Source: Struthidea cinerea
Lineage: Eukaryota > Chordata > Aves > Passeriformes > Corcoracidae
NCBI GenBank assembly: GCA_013397865.1
Contig: VZTI01004617.1
Span: 1,506,116 to 1,570,115 of the forward strand
Reading direction: 5' to 3'
DNA length: 64,000 nucleotides
The notes beneath the pieces are model-generated. The model saw nothing but the letters and a program-made list of their open reading frames with translations, did not search any database and was not told the origin of the DNA. This document shows, in pieces, positions 35,426-49,100 of this stretch; the stretch's first letter is position 1; the number at the start of each line of letters is the position of its first letter. The position numbers were made by a program, and so were the translations under genes.

Positions 35426-37552
35426 TTAAACTTAAAGAAAGACACATTTTCTCTAGAGGACAGAGGGAAGAAATATCTAAAGGATGTATGAATTAAAAAG
35501 TTGAGACTCCAAATTATTTTCTTCTTAATTAGGCTAAGTAGGTGTATTTATAGGTATATATTTAGGGCAAACATCCAGGCATTATGACCTTTACAGCACA
35601 ATGGAAAATTAAAGCAAACTGTCAGTTCTGTGACTTCCAGCACTGATAGAAAGTTCATTACTGAAGATGCACCAAGCAAACAAAGCACATCACCTGTGGC
35701 TTCCAGAAGGTTCACATTTTCTAAATGGTGAACTGCAGCCCATCAATTAAAACTCATTCTCTAAGCTCACACATACTACAATGTTCTCTTTTCCCTTTTG
35801 CACTCATTAGTGCCTCAACAACAGCAAAGGCTCCATTAGTAACTGATATAAAATCAGGTTTAATACACAAGATTGAAGAATAAAGCCCTTGAAAGATGTT
35901 TATGCTATGATAGTGACTTTCACATCCACACAGGAGATAATTTTACAATTCTAATTTAAAGTAGTGGTCTGCATTCTAAAAGACAAAGGAAATTTGAAAA
36001 GCAAAGCCATAGTGCAAATGAGAGGATCATCTTAACTTCTGCCAACAATTAAATTACAATCCCTTATTGCATCCATTGACTACAGAAATAAATGCCAAGT
36101 AGCAAAAGGAGTAAATATTATATGGAGCAGATGGAAAATGGGAAATTGTTTGATCAGATGTCTGGGAAACCACTCATTTTTTATTTTATATTTTAAAAAA
36201 CACAGTGAAATCCAGAAAAATAGGAACAATAGATGGCATAGTAGGTGTTTGCTGGTAGAAAAGTTCCTGAAAAGCAATAGTTTGCTGCTATAATTTATTC
36301 TCATGTAGTGACATAAAACAACTCTTGCAGGTTGGTTCTGGGTTTTTTCCTAATCAACTGATAAAAAACTAGAGGAAAAACTCAGTGAAAATCAATGAGC
36401 CCAAGGGGGAAGAACCACAGCAGTGAGGACTTGAAGGAGAAACGACGGGGAGGACATGGAAAAATTGTCCTGTTTGCTCTGAAAGCTCACAGGAGTTGTT
36501 ACAGAAAGCGTTCTGTGGTTCTGCATTCAGCCCCCAACAGCTCACAGACATCTCAGACTATGTGCTTTTCTATCCCATATAAGGGCAGCAGTGTTTCTTG
36601 GCATCCGATTTGTTTCACTAACATAGTTCATATTATTTCCACTCTTACCAAAAACTGTTAAAAGCAGGCAAGAAAGAAGAAATAATTGCTCTTTTTTCAT
36701 AGCTTGCTCTAGTCAGCTTAGAGGATGGAGAATTCTGTCAACCAACACAAGGGCAAAATCCATCCTAACCCCTAAGGAAAGTCTCATGTGTGACAGAGCC
36801 AGAATCCCATCCCATTTATTTTTATTTAATCTCCATGCCTTTTCACTTAGCAATTTACTTCTTGTCATTAGCTGCCTCTCTGTCCTAGATTTGTTTTCTC
36901 TTTTTTTTTGCCTTTCATTTCTGCTTCCTCACCCCCCACCCCAGAGGCTGCCAGGATTATCAGACAGTTGAAAGGGGCTCGTGGCCCTGAATTCCCCCCA
37001 CAGCTACGACAGAGACAGAAGCATCCCCCTCACTCTGAGGAGTGTCCAGGTGCCAGCCATAAAGGTGCAGGCAGTCTGTGTGCTTACAGGAAATATTTTC
37101 AGAGAATTTTTCATACACTTGCACACACAACCACAATTTCAGTTTCTCCTGGAAATTTCACTGCAGCTGCCAGACCAAACCAACACACTTTATAACCTTC
37201 ACCTCCACAACAATACTAACCCTTGCTAAATCACACTAGAGTGTGAAGAGCTAGAAATTATTAGCTTAAGTGACTGATTAATGGATGCTGATTTCTAAGC
37301 TGAAAGGATCCAAGAAATCAATATGTGAGCAGGGCTGTCTTTGGTTAAGATATCAAGTAAAAGTTTCATCAGGAAGAAAATTTCTACTGAATAATTGATA
37401 TGCACCTTTCTGCTTGAGAAGAGCCCAGGGAACAAACAATAAAGTCCCTATCTTTGAGGTAGGTCACTGCTAAACCACCGCAGTGGGAGAGCAGAAGACC
37501 AGCTAAGACCAACAAACAGTGAATTAGGAACAGAAATCACATTAAACTGTTT

Positions 37553-37604
37553 TACCCCCCCCTCCCCCNNNNNNNNNNNNNNNNNNNNNNNNNNNNCCCC
37601 CCCC
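37553..37604. repeat. Poly-C tract interrupted by a 28-N gap (G-rich on the CDH13 strand)
   Basis: The C-run with a single t at about 37555-37568 and a second C-run at 37597-37604 flank N at 37569-37596. On the minus strand, the sense strand of CDH13, this is a long G-run able to form G-quadruplex, a usual cause of sequencing dropout. True length is unknown. Confidence 0.85.
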
Positions 37605-40600
37605 AGAGCCAAGCATGAAGAAGAATAGGACTTCACAAAGAAGAAATTAAACAAAAGTATCCCATTCTGTTAATGTTAATCATATTTGTTGTCAACTGTT
37701 CTGTATAACTTAAAAAATATTCTAAGAAAGAATTGAAATGAGATTTTTTTTCCTCTCCCCTGGGCAATATTACTGCTTCATGGAAGTAACCCTGGAACCA
37801 TGAAAACCAGCAAAACATTTTTTAAATTTAGAAGTGTGGGGGGAAAAAAAAAACATCCTGGAAGTGTTGAATTATTTTGTTTTACCATTTTTGAAGAAAA
37901 TGAGCAGTTAAAACTCCCAAATCAGCGTGCTTCATTTTTTGTTTAAGAGCCAAACGATATGAATTCGTTCATGTTAGCTGAACATTATACTCAACTGCTG
38001 TGTAACGTCCTGGAAGCCAGGACTTTTGTCTCTCCTGTTGTGTGTGACAGGATCTCCACCTGAGTGTCCCCTCTGGATCCGTTCCTGTCTTGCTGCCCAA
38101 CAGGGTCTGTGGATGAGGCACCTTCAGGTCATCAAGCCTCACCCCAAATCATTTTTAAACTGGCACCAAAGAGGGAGTTCTTGTTTAATCTTTCAAAACT
38201 GAAGTGTATTCACTAGCAATGACACAATCTAAGATATGCTCCCATTTCTGAGTTCTAAATGGAGGAGAAAAGGCAAAATTCTCTAGAAGAAATCAGAAAG
38301 GATTCTTTGTTGCCTGTATGGCTCCACATCACTGCGTCACTGAAGCACGAGTTTCTAGTTAATTTTGTCCATATTTGTCATCATTATCATGGCAAATAAC
38401 CCCTGCATTTGTTCAGCACAGTGCTCAAAAATACACCAAGGTGGCACAAGTGACAAAACACTAGTGAGGCATCCCAGGACAGGCTGGGCAACCCTGTTAG
38501 GAAGGGGGATGAAACTTTAGCCCACAAAGAAAGCTACACAAATGTAATAGATTTGTTTCTAGTGCCCAAACTCCCTGAGCAAGGCAGACAAAGCCACTGC
38601 CCAGCTGTGGAGATGCTTTTCCAAGCCCCAACCAAGGTGTGAAACTGGTATTGTTTTTTCTTACAGCGTAATCTAAAACAAACAAAGGAATAAATGTTGG
38701 GGGAGAAACAGTAGTGTTTAAGGGCAAAGACAAACATTTCTAAGACAGGACCATGTTTTGAAAGTATATCAATTATCAACAAGCTGCCTGTTTAACTTCC
38801 CAAAGTATTACAAGCCAGACCTGTGCTCTTTGTCTAGTTTTAATGTCCTGAACGACATGCTAGTTTTGGGATGGATACTACTGAAAACTACCCTTTTAAA
38901 ATTTTTTATTAGAACTATTTGATCTATAGTTTAAAAATGAATAAAGCTATAATAGCATCTCCAATTTACCTGACCTAGTTTCTACAAAGCCACCCTGTAA
39001 GCTACGCTTTCATCACGCTGAGTGAATGCTCACCAAAGTGGATTCTGGCAAACAGGAATAACACATGAATTCCAAAGGTATTGAAGGACACTTTCCTTCT
39101 CCATTATCTTCCTTGGTTTGTATTCCCCATTATATTTAGAGTCCCCTGTTGTGCCATAAAGAATGGTGAATCTCTCTTGAGCATAAATTAACACGAAGCT
39201 ACCGCAGCAGTTTCTTGCTTCCCCCATTCTTGCCACAGCACACCTGTTTTAAGCCTGCAGTAATTATTTTGCTGTTACCTGCTCCTAGAAGAAAGGAAGC
39301 TTGATAGCAATGAATTGAACTTAGCCTTTGTCCCCTTTCATTGTATCTGCCTACAGCAGACAGCAAAATGCAGCTCAGTTAAACACAGCCCTCTTGTCAT
39401 CACAGAAACAGCAGCTCTTCTCACAGCAGAAGTGGGAAAGTTTTGCCATGACACCCCTTGTTGCATTTGACAAGTTTATTCAAAAGCAAATATTTCAGCT
39501 GGGGAGGTCTGTCGTTCTAATCCTGTCCTTTATGCCAGAGCAGCTAATGCAATTTCAGCTACCTGAATAGGAGGGCTCTCGCTTCCAGATGTTCTATTGT
39601 GCCTTGCAGACAACAACTGACACCAAAAGACAGGTATTATGAGTATTTTTTCCATCGTTAGCTTGCTCCTAGCACAGGGTTTACAGCGGCTTTGTTGATT
39701 CCTGTAATTCTGATAGGCACAGTAGGAGCCAGTGTAATGCTATCCCCTATGGCTCTGCCGTAATAGCAGCAGAAAGAGGGCAAATGTACTGAGCAAGGTG
39801 GCAAACTTAAACAGCCTTTCAACAGCTCAGGAGCAACTTTAAAGATGAAAAGAGGCTGATTCGGTGAATCAAGGCTTGAAGAAATTGTAGAAATTGTCAT
39901 GTTTCTGCTTCCAGGACACAGAGCTCAAACTGCAGTGTCACAGGAGGGCTGCACCTCCTCTGCCTGGGGCCAGGGCAATGCTGCAGGAACAGCAGGGGAC
40001 ACCAGGGCACCGAGCAGGGCAAGGACCAGGGCAGTCTGGATATTACAGCTGGCTCAGGAAAAGACATGGAGAGAGAGGGGCACCATCAACTTCAGCCTCA
40101 GAAGCCATTCCAGCGTATTTGTTGCCTGCTGTGTTGCAGCAAATCTAAAAGTAAAAGAAAATACACACAAAAATGCAACTAAGAAACTAGGCCTCAGCTT
40201 TTCCTGTTGCATGTTGCACCACTGGTTAATGAAAGAGCTGGTTCATTTCATTAATTATGTACTAGTGTTTATAATCAGCAGAACGGGCTTTTTCCACATG
40301 GCCTCTTCAAGTATTAAAGAAATAAGCCTCACCATGAAAATGTTGAAGTTTTTTAATCCCATTGGAAAATAGCAACTAAATGCAAATAAAGCCAGGTGCG
40401 GAAAAAAGAATCGTTTTAACAGATTGATATTTACACTTGTCTTTGGTTCTTAATATCAATCTACATTATTTGAATGTGCTGTTTATTGTCCAGTAGCAAC
40501 ATGGTTTCTCTCCCCACCTGTGATCTGTAAGCCCCATCTATTTGCCACGAGCTTCTGCTAGGAAATAAAGTGCTTTCCTTGGAGAATTTCATTCGACATA

Positions 40601-43451
40601 GGCAGACGTGAGCAATCACTACGTTATCACTTCACGAATGTTTTCTAGTTGCCAAAACCTTATGGAAAACAATCTGTTCCACTCATTTTCTCCTTCAGAA
40701 TAGAGGATGTGTTATAAAGATCAAAATCTGATCCAACTGGATCAGGAGTCAGTGATATTTAAGAAGTGACATCACCACAGCCTATCCAATCTATTTCCTA
40801 AGTGCAGAGATGCATTCAGACACCACGCGTGGCTCATGCTCAGTGAGACTGAAAGAGATGATAGTGTCTCAGCTTACACAGAGAAGGATTATTATTCTCC
40901 AGGGGAAACAAGTATCTTATTTTGAAGTACTGTAAGTGATCCTCTTTTCTCTGAAAGAAAAAAGTAATTGCTCCTGATTTGCTTGTTATCAAAGCATGAT
41001 GATGCATCCTCTTCTTCTGTACCAATTCATGTAACAGACACACGTAGCTGTTCAGACATGTCACTTCTCATCCATATGCTATTTTCCTTGCCCAGTGTTT
41101 TGGGGGGAAAAAAGCTACAGCACAAAGGAAAGCAGGCAAAAATTCAAAGCTGTGCAGCAATACTAAATAGCAATAGAGATGTTCTTCCAGAGACTTGTCT
41201 GCAGACTGCACCCTCCCTTGTTAAACATACTAACTAATGGGAGCAAATTAGCCACCTGGTCTGTATTCAAATTCCTTTTCCAACAGCAATCCTTTTGCAA
41301 TTCTTTCCCCTGTTAATCTGGTGTTGAAATAAGAGAAAAATCTGTACAGCCTTAGAATACAAATTGCTATTAGATAGTAATGTGGTGCTGCATCTGTATG
41401 AATTATATTGTTTTTCTAACTGCAGAAGGAGAGAAGTGGCTTGTAATGAAGGCGCTGTCCTCTAACTCAGAAAAGCAAGTCAAACCTCCAGCATTTGTTT
41501 TCAAATGTCTTTCAGAGTGGCTGGCAGACTTCTGACTGACATCCATGAGGCTTGGCTCGAGTCTCACACAACTTGGAGGAAATGTGTCTAACACAACTGC
41601 CTTGTCTGCCTGTCTGATCCCCAGCTCCTTTATTTACCCCGTAATCTGGGGGGACAGTTTTATCAGTCACAGCTCTTGGAACCACATCACCTCATGCTTC
41701 CCAATTCCAGTCAAGTGAGACCTAAGAAGTCCTAAAAGGCCGTGTTTGGACTTCCTCTCTTTCCCCAGCACAGAGCACACAGCCCCTGTTACAATAAATC
41801 ATTCCCTGCAATGGTAAGTGACAGAGTAAAAACACTTTGAATAGGAGCATATTTACACCAGATGCGAACATAGGTCACCAGAAAGATGTTCAGAGCAAAA
41901 CAGATGGAGGATCAATGAGGCAGAGAGCGATAGGAAAGCACTTCTGGATGGCAGGAGCAGCAAAGGAGGCTGTGACTTGACTCTAGGAAGAGAAAGAGAC
42001 TCCGAGAAAATCCAGGGAGAAAGCTGCCAAGATCCCTATGATCTTCCTTTTCCTACACTGCCACAAAAGGCTTTTGAACTGAAAGATCTTAAGAAAAGTT
42101 CCAAAACATATGGAAATCAATCGAAATCTGTCCAGAAACCATAATGAAGTTGGGATCAGATAAGCAATGAAATATTTCCTCACAATAAAACGAGATCACA
42201 TTTCTAAGATCATGAAGTGAGAGTCATAAATATCCAAGCATCTGCCAATGTTTGCTAGGGGACAGCAGCACATACACAACGTGGGCTGTTCCATTTTACA
42301 TCAATGCACAATCAAAGGGAGGCTTTCTGGCGTCTCCTACGTGGAAAGAAAAAAGAGTAAATGGACAGAAAGGAAGAAATATTCTAGGACCTGACAAAAT
42401 TAATAAAAGCTCAATAAAAGGCAGAGTATCTTAAGTCATAAATGATACGGTGGAAAGACTATTGTATCATTTTACAATATTCATATGAATATTCCTTTTC
42501 TATACAAAATATTTCTTGCTATCTTATGTTTCACCTCAGCAAGTCAGAGCCTAGAGCAAAAAAAATGTATCATCATGTTCTTTCCCTAAGACTTTGAAAA
42601 CTTCATTGACTGAGTGACATTGGTTTGTGTCCTTCCTTTTCCTCTTTGCTGTTCTGTTTTAGTTACCTACTCCCTAAATCAACAGTAGATGCTTCAAAAC
42701 ACCTTTTTCATCATGGAACGGGTTTAAATATTTTTGGTGTAATTTTGAAAGAGCCAGAGAGGATGAAAAGCATGAGAACTAGATCATCTAATTGATCTTT
42801 TTATATCTAGAATGTATCTGTGCAGTGGAGACACACACCACCAATGATCCAGGCCATATTAGTCCTTGAAATTATCTTCTTTTTCAGGTTCCTCATTTCA
42901 AAGCCACACAAACCATATCTGATTCGATCCAATGTCTGCTGGAAGTCTCTCCTTGGATCAGGTCACAGATAAGAGCCCTAAGGACACTTCCCATTGCCAG
43001 CTCATTTACACCCAGCAATTTCCTTTTAAAAAGTTCCCTAGCCTCTCTGCTGTCCCAGTCCTCTCAGTTTGTAGACATAGCCTAAAAAACAGGATTTCAG
43101 AGAAAGTCTCTGTTTATTTCCATGACAGTAATCAATCAAAAAAGAATCCAGAGCAATTAAGGAATAAAACAAAGATGTCACATATATGTTTGCTACTATA
43201 TTCAGTGTTAAAAAATAAAAAAAACCAAACCACACTTACAGAGTTTTTGACTTTTAAATGACTTGGTTCAGTGAGAGTCCCCCAGTTGAGGACAGGCTGA
43301 CAGAAATGGAGAATAATCATTTGCAAGAACAGTCTTTAAAACAAGGTATTGTACTCAGTTGAATAATGAACCACCAGCAGCTCCACAGGCAGTATTTTTC
43401 ACTTCTGTAAAGGGCAAATTTACAGGACTTTTTCATTTAGAAGGCTTGATT

Positions 43452-43453
43452 AA

Positions 43454-43485
<32 letters not shown>

Positions 43486-43514
43486 AAAAAAAAACAAAAA
43501 TAACCTCTAAACAN
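43452..43514. repeat. Interrupted poly-A tract and a single N
   Basis: A-only sequence runs from 43452 to 43500 with just a g at 43473 and a c at 43495. One unresolved base lies at 43514. No recognisable retroposon precedes it, so it is best called low-complexity sequence. Confidence 0.9.
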
Positions 43515-45924
43515 AAAGGAAAACAAGACTCAAATTCAGCTCTACACATTTTCTTCTCTACTAATCCACCTTTCTATTAAGTCCTTTCAAGACTGTTATG
43601 AAAATGCTCTATGTCAATATAATTTGATGATAACTTCCTTACTCCTTTCCTCGCTGCCTTAAAAATATCTCCTGGATAGACACAGCAATCCCATTAGGAA
43701 GATATCCTGCTGCCCAAAGCTTTCTTTTCCAGTCAAAGCACACGTTCCCACTCCCAGAGATGCCAGCCTGCAGAGCTGACATGGAGTGAGCACACACAGT
43801 AAATAGCTGCCATCAAATTGGTCCATCCTTATTACACTTGTTCCCAAGACACTTTAGCCAGGCTTGTTCACCAATCCACAATTTCTCCTGTTGCCCAGTT
43901 GCTAGAGCAGGGGAGTTTCTCTTTCCTCCTTTGCTTTCAGGAGCTCATTTCAATACAAAGTCTACCTGTATGGCAAAAAAGAAGCCACGTGTCAAAGGGA
44001 AGAGCTGCCTCGGCCAGCTGAGATCTCTGTCCCACAGCAGCGATCCCATTGTACTGCCTGAGCCTTCAGTGAAAGAAGCCAGGAAACGTGGATTAAAAAA
44101 TGCATCAGACTGGTGGCTTTACACTCCTGAGGCAGCTTTCCCAGCCTTTCAGAAGAGAATCCCATCCAACAGCGCGTCTGTACTTTAGATTCATCATCAC
44201 AATAAGAAGACATAATAGCGGGGAGGGAATTGGGTTCTCCTAAAGAGGAACTCCTTGAAGGGCTGTGATAAATGAGAAAGATACAGCAAGAGAAGGTAGA
44301 CTTAGAAGTCCTGTTGCTTTTGCAAACTCTGTGGTAAATCACTGGAGTGTTTCAGACTGCATTTTTAATTTCCCTCCCCCAAAATCACTGCATAGGGGGC
44401 TCTTCAATAGACTGAAGTCCTACATGACATATGAAGCTTGTGGCTTTGAGACTGCTTTGGCTCCCTTGTAGCATTATGGTGATACTATCCCTGGGACTAT
44501 TTCCAAGGAAGCAATTATAAATCTTAGAATTCTACAGTTCCTAAGGCGACATAGATTTTAAAGTCAAAAAGAAACACAGTGATCACCCAGGCACAAACTA
44601 CTACATAGAAAATGCCAAATATTTTCCCTCAGTAATTCTACCTGCGAGTTCAATGACTTTATCTGTGTGCACCAAGGACAAGAGGATGCTCTATCTCATT
44701 GAAATAGCCTGCTTAGGGACTTAGCTTCAGCAAGGGATGTAAAAGTATTAGGTCAGATTCTCATGTGATGGCAACCCCAAATACGGAGCAGAGCCTGTGT
44801 CACAGAGTAGTGAAACTCCCAACAACTGCTAAAATATTAACACCTTCTTCCCAATCCCTGGAAATGAGATTTACCTACCTCAGCCCAGAGAGGCTTTCCA
44901 CAGTGTGCGGCTTTAGGAGGTTGCCCACAATAACTCGGAAGGGGTCCCTATGATACTGAATCACAATGTGTATTTTAACAAGAATAATCTTAATTTTAAT
45001 CTATACCACATTAGGTCATATCAACAGAGGAAGTAATAAACAGAGCCCAGATATTATTATTTCCTTTTTACACAGCATGCATGAAGATATGCATGTCAAA
45101 AACTTTTACCCTCTCTGCAGATCAGAAAATAGAAATTGGGTTCTGGTAGCAGAAGCAGTTTGGGAGAGAGCCAGAGATACACAAATGGGATAATTTTTGC
45201 TGAAACAGAGCTGACCAGTAAGTTTTCAACACAGTTGCTTTTCATTAGAAAAGGCAGTTTTACCAAGCATGAAACAGTTCAAGGGCACGTATTTCTGTTT
45301 AAACCTGACTTCAGTGGTGCCAAAAGAATCAATGTTTTGATCTGCATAATATTGAGTTACATAATGCCAAAGAATTTAATATTTAATACCAAAACACAAT
45401 GGTTCAGTAATGAGAAAATACAGCATTTAGACAATGCCAGAGGGTGGTTTGTTTGTTTTGGCATTTGGGTTCTGTAGTCATTTTTGCTGGGGAAATATTC
45501 AAATGTTTCCTTGAAGTGTTTTCCTTTCCTTCGGAATATCAATTCCACTTCCCAGCCAGTGCTAATCCAATGCACTTAATTGAAATTTTGTTTCCCTCCA
45601 TCTCAGAAGTCCCAGCCCAGATGCTCTAGACTTGTCTATTTCCTAAGGGTGTCATCTATAATTATAACCCTGGGAAGAAACATGCCTTACACCTCTGTTA
45701 ATTCAGGAAGCAGGGGGAAGATTCCTCAGCTTGTAGCATCACAGCCAGCAGAACAGACCTTGGTTAAAAGCCTCAGGGGAAATTGCTAGATGTACACACT
45801 TGTGTTTGCTGCACAGTTCTTGGGCATATTTACTTCTGGTTTTCAAAAGCAGACACACCATTTCTCTAAAGACCCTGGGAGTTTTTATACAATCAGCTGT
45901 AAATGAGTCATGCTAATAAACCTT

Positions 45925-46190
45925 CATAGAATCATAGAATTGTTTGGGTTGGAAGGGACCTTAAAGATCATCCAGTTCCACCCCCTGCCATGGGCAGGGA
46001 CATCTTCCACTATCCCAGGGTGCTCCAAGCCCCGTCCAACTTGGCCTTGGACACTTCCAGGGATGGGGCAGCCACAGCTTCTCTACACAACCTGTGCCAG
46101 GGGCCTCAACACCCTCACAGGGGACAATTTCCTCCCTCCTCCAGCTTGAGCCTATTTCCCCTTGTCCTATCATTACCCACCCTTGTGTTA
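45925..46190 (-). mobile_element. Avian CR1 LINE 3' end, well preserved
   Basis: The plus strand begins with catagaatcatagaat, the reverse complement of two ATTCTATG units that end avian CR1 elements. It continues with ggttggaagggacc, aagatcatccagttccacc, catgggcagggacatcttcc, ccagggtgctccaagcccc, cttggccttggacacttcca, ggatggggcagccacagc, and ccccttgtcctatcatta. This is the youngest-looking repeat in the window and the clearest taxonomic clue. It is severely 5'-truncated, in the same orientation as CDH13, and has no reverse transcriptase segment. The inner boundary near 46190 is approximate. Confidence 0.96.
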
Positions 46191-49100
46191 ACACATTTCT
46201 ACAGCTAGAGCTTATTCCCCAAATGCATTAAGGTTTTCACCACTGACTACATTGGTTTTGACTCAGTGTGATTACATGGGTAAAAATGACGCGGAAAAGC
46301 CAGGTTTTAATAGACAATACTTGCATGCGTGTAGTGCATTCCTACAGGGCTGGATCTGCCCCAGGAGAGAGCTGTTCTGCTGATACAGCAGAGCTGGCAC
46401 AACTTTTGCTGTGTGGAAAAGCATTAAATGAAAGCAGAATTAGGCCAAGAATGACCACTTGTGAAAACACCCACTTAACAGTGCTGAGGTGGGAGACCAA
46501 ACAATGGCACTGGGGAAGGGAATGCGAGGCCACAATGGGAAATGTCAGCACACATCAGGCAGCGCTCCCTGCGCTGCAATCAAGTGAAAAGCAGCACAAT
46601 GCAGGCACGCAGAGCTCAGAGACGCACGAGAACTACTCCATTCCTCTGCCACTGCACTCTGGAAATTGCAGGCTCACCTCCTCCCCACCAGAGCTCACCT
46701 GAGCTCCAGTAGATACCCAGGATATCAGACGTGATGCATGGGAGCATCTTCTGCGACACCACCTGAGTAATCTGATACAAACGATGGCACCTGGGTGCCA
46801 CATATGAATACCAGCATGATTTCCCTCAACCCTTAATTGCCATGCAGCATCTAATGCACCTTACTCTGATATTCCTGGCAGGAGACAACAATATTAGCTA
46901 TGAAATCTGTAGGCTTCTGCCAAATTCACAAATACTGGCAGCGAAACCTAAGGAAGGGGCAGATAGGGCTGGGAAAATGAGGAGTAATTTAATGCAAATG
47001 TTCTGTAGAGCTCCCCAGGCTCCATGATTAGGGATGTCAAAAAAATTTAAGTGCTCCTTCTTTAATATTATGGAGAACTGATTATTACTCACTGTATACA
47101 AGGTTTTCTAAAATGATTGTATTTTTCATAAGTAAGTCCCTCATTATTTCCTTCACTAAAATGTATTTTGCTTTGTGCTCAATAATTTCCCCCCCAAAGT
47201 GAAAGCTAATTCTTGAGCTGCGATTTTTACCATGATTTCCTTTCACTTAACTTATTTGACTCCCTGGTGTAGTAGATAATGGTATGTGTTTAAAAAAATA
47301 GAAAGAGGGTAAAAAAAGAGAAGAAAAAAGAAATACTTTTGCTAAGGCAGGTAGGCATAACTAACATACATTGAGGACTAGATTGTTTCATACACAAACC
47401 ATCTAATTTTCTGAGGAAAAAATGCTTAAAAGTCCAATTCAGAGACTGCTTTTGAAGGTGAAAGTCCTCCTGTGTACAAGGTAGGTGGAAGTTATATTTT
47501 TGTCCATAGTTTCAGATGATGATGATCAGGTCTGTACAGGTCACTGATTCATGGAGCTGGATGCACCTTACAGTCAGTTTTACATAACAGAAATAGTCCT
47601 GATTAATTATTAAAAATTCCTGGATTAACAGCTGTGCTCTCATACAGAGCTGAATAGTTCATTAGAGAATTTAACCTCACTGCAACTTCTAAAGAAGAAT
47701 AAAATATATTGAGAAAGAATTGTACCGAGATAAGAATAGTCTGCGGTCACCTGTGAAAACCAAAGCAGACTTTTACTCACACTATTTATTTTTTTCCTCT
47801 GGAAGGGCTGAGGGAAGGGTTTGTTTCTTGAATCAACATAGAAAAAAACTGCCAGTGAAAATTCATCATCTCTGGTTTATAAGCATCCTATTCCCAATAG
47901 GCAAAGATTTAAGTGGTAGCATCCAAGGGCTAACTCTCCACAGAAATAGTGGTCTGCTGTCTTCAAGAATGAAGATTTTCATGGGAATCAAAGACCTTGA
48001 TGAAGTTCAGGCTGTGTTTGGCATAACTTTGACATTCAAGCTGTGTTCCTGAAACAGAGATCAGTCTTGCGCAGTGGTTAAGTGATTCAAGTGTACAGAT
48101 AAACCCTGTGGTCAAACCCTGCAGAGATGCAGAATGAAACTGCGTGGATCCTTCCTAGAAAGCACCACTGTTTGGAATCTCAGTGTTGAACTAACACAAG
48201 CATTTATTTCACATTCCATGATCCAGCAGCTGTCCACAGGTTAACAGCCCAAAATGTGATCTCCACATTGTTAGTCTTCTGATCCATGAAAAGCGAGTTG
48301 TTTCTTTAATTTGACTATTCAGACCTATTTTGAGATTGCAAATAAAGAAAAGATCAAGCATATAAGCAAAAAAAAATGCTTAATCTTCTTCACTGACTAT
48401 TAAAATAGCCAGGAAAATGAAATCAGCCACAGACAGCCAAAGCCTGAAATAAGATGGGATGTATGTAATGAAGCACCCAAAGAAGGGGCATTTATGAGAC
48501 TCTGGCAGTGTCTGTACACATATGAATATACTTAGTCTGATCCAGCAGCTCCTGTAACTGATAAAAGCCACCTTCATTTATTCAGGGAAATCCAATTCCT
48601 CAGTTCTTACTACAGACATAAAACTATCTTCAACTACTTTTAAAAGGTATATCTTTTTATAATTCCTTATTTACTGGAAACAGTCATAATGAAACTCTAG
48701 TAGTTGCTTGAATGCTTTATTTCCAACAACAACATAGTCAAGATAAAGTCACTGCTGGAAAGATGATGGAAAGGGTTGTTAATAACTAAGTGTAAGTGCA
48801 TGGGAGATGCAACTCCCTTTTGGTTGAAACAGAGAATTTAAAGTTGCCTGCATTCCTCAGAATCAATCTGAATTCTTTAAGAGAAGCATAGAAAATTAGT
48901 CTGTAATCAAATGTTCTCTAATAAGATTAAAACTTTTTAAAGTCAATCCACAGACAATAGGAGGTTTGTTTATTACCCAAAGTCTAAAACTGAATATGAA
49001 ATTAAGGAGATGGTATTCACCACAAAAAGACAGTATCTCTTATTGGAATTCGAAGTGCAATTAATTAAACTCTTACTCAGAGTGATTTATCCTACCCCTC

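Noticed and set aside
39894..40372. Overlapping 84- and 157-codon open frames on the plus strand
   Set aside because: Composition is driven by GC-rich short repeats. No domain, signal or splice pattern is seen, and two frames are open at once, which points to low stop density rather than coding.
43452..43500. Retroposed gene copy with poly-A tail
   Set aside because: No coding or SINE/LINE body is recognisable upstream and no target-site duplication was found by eye.
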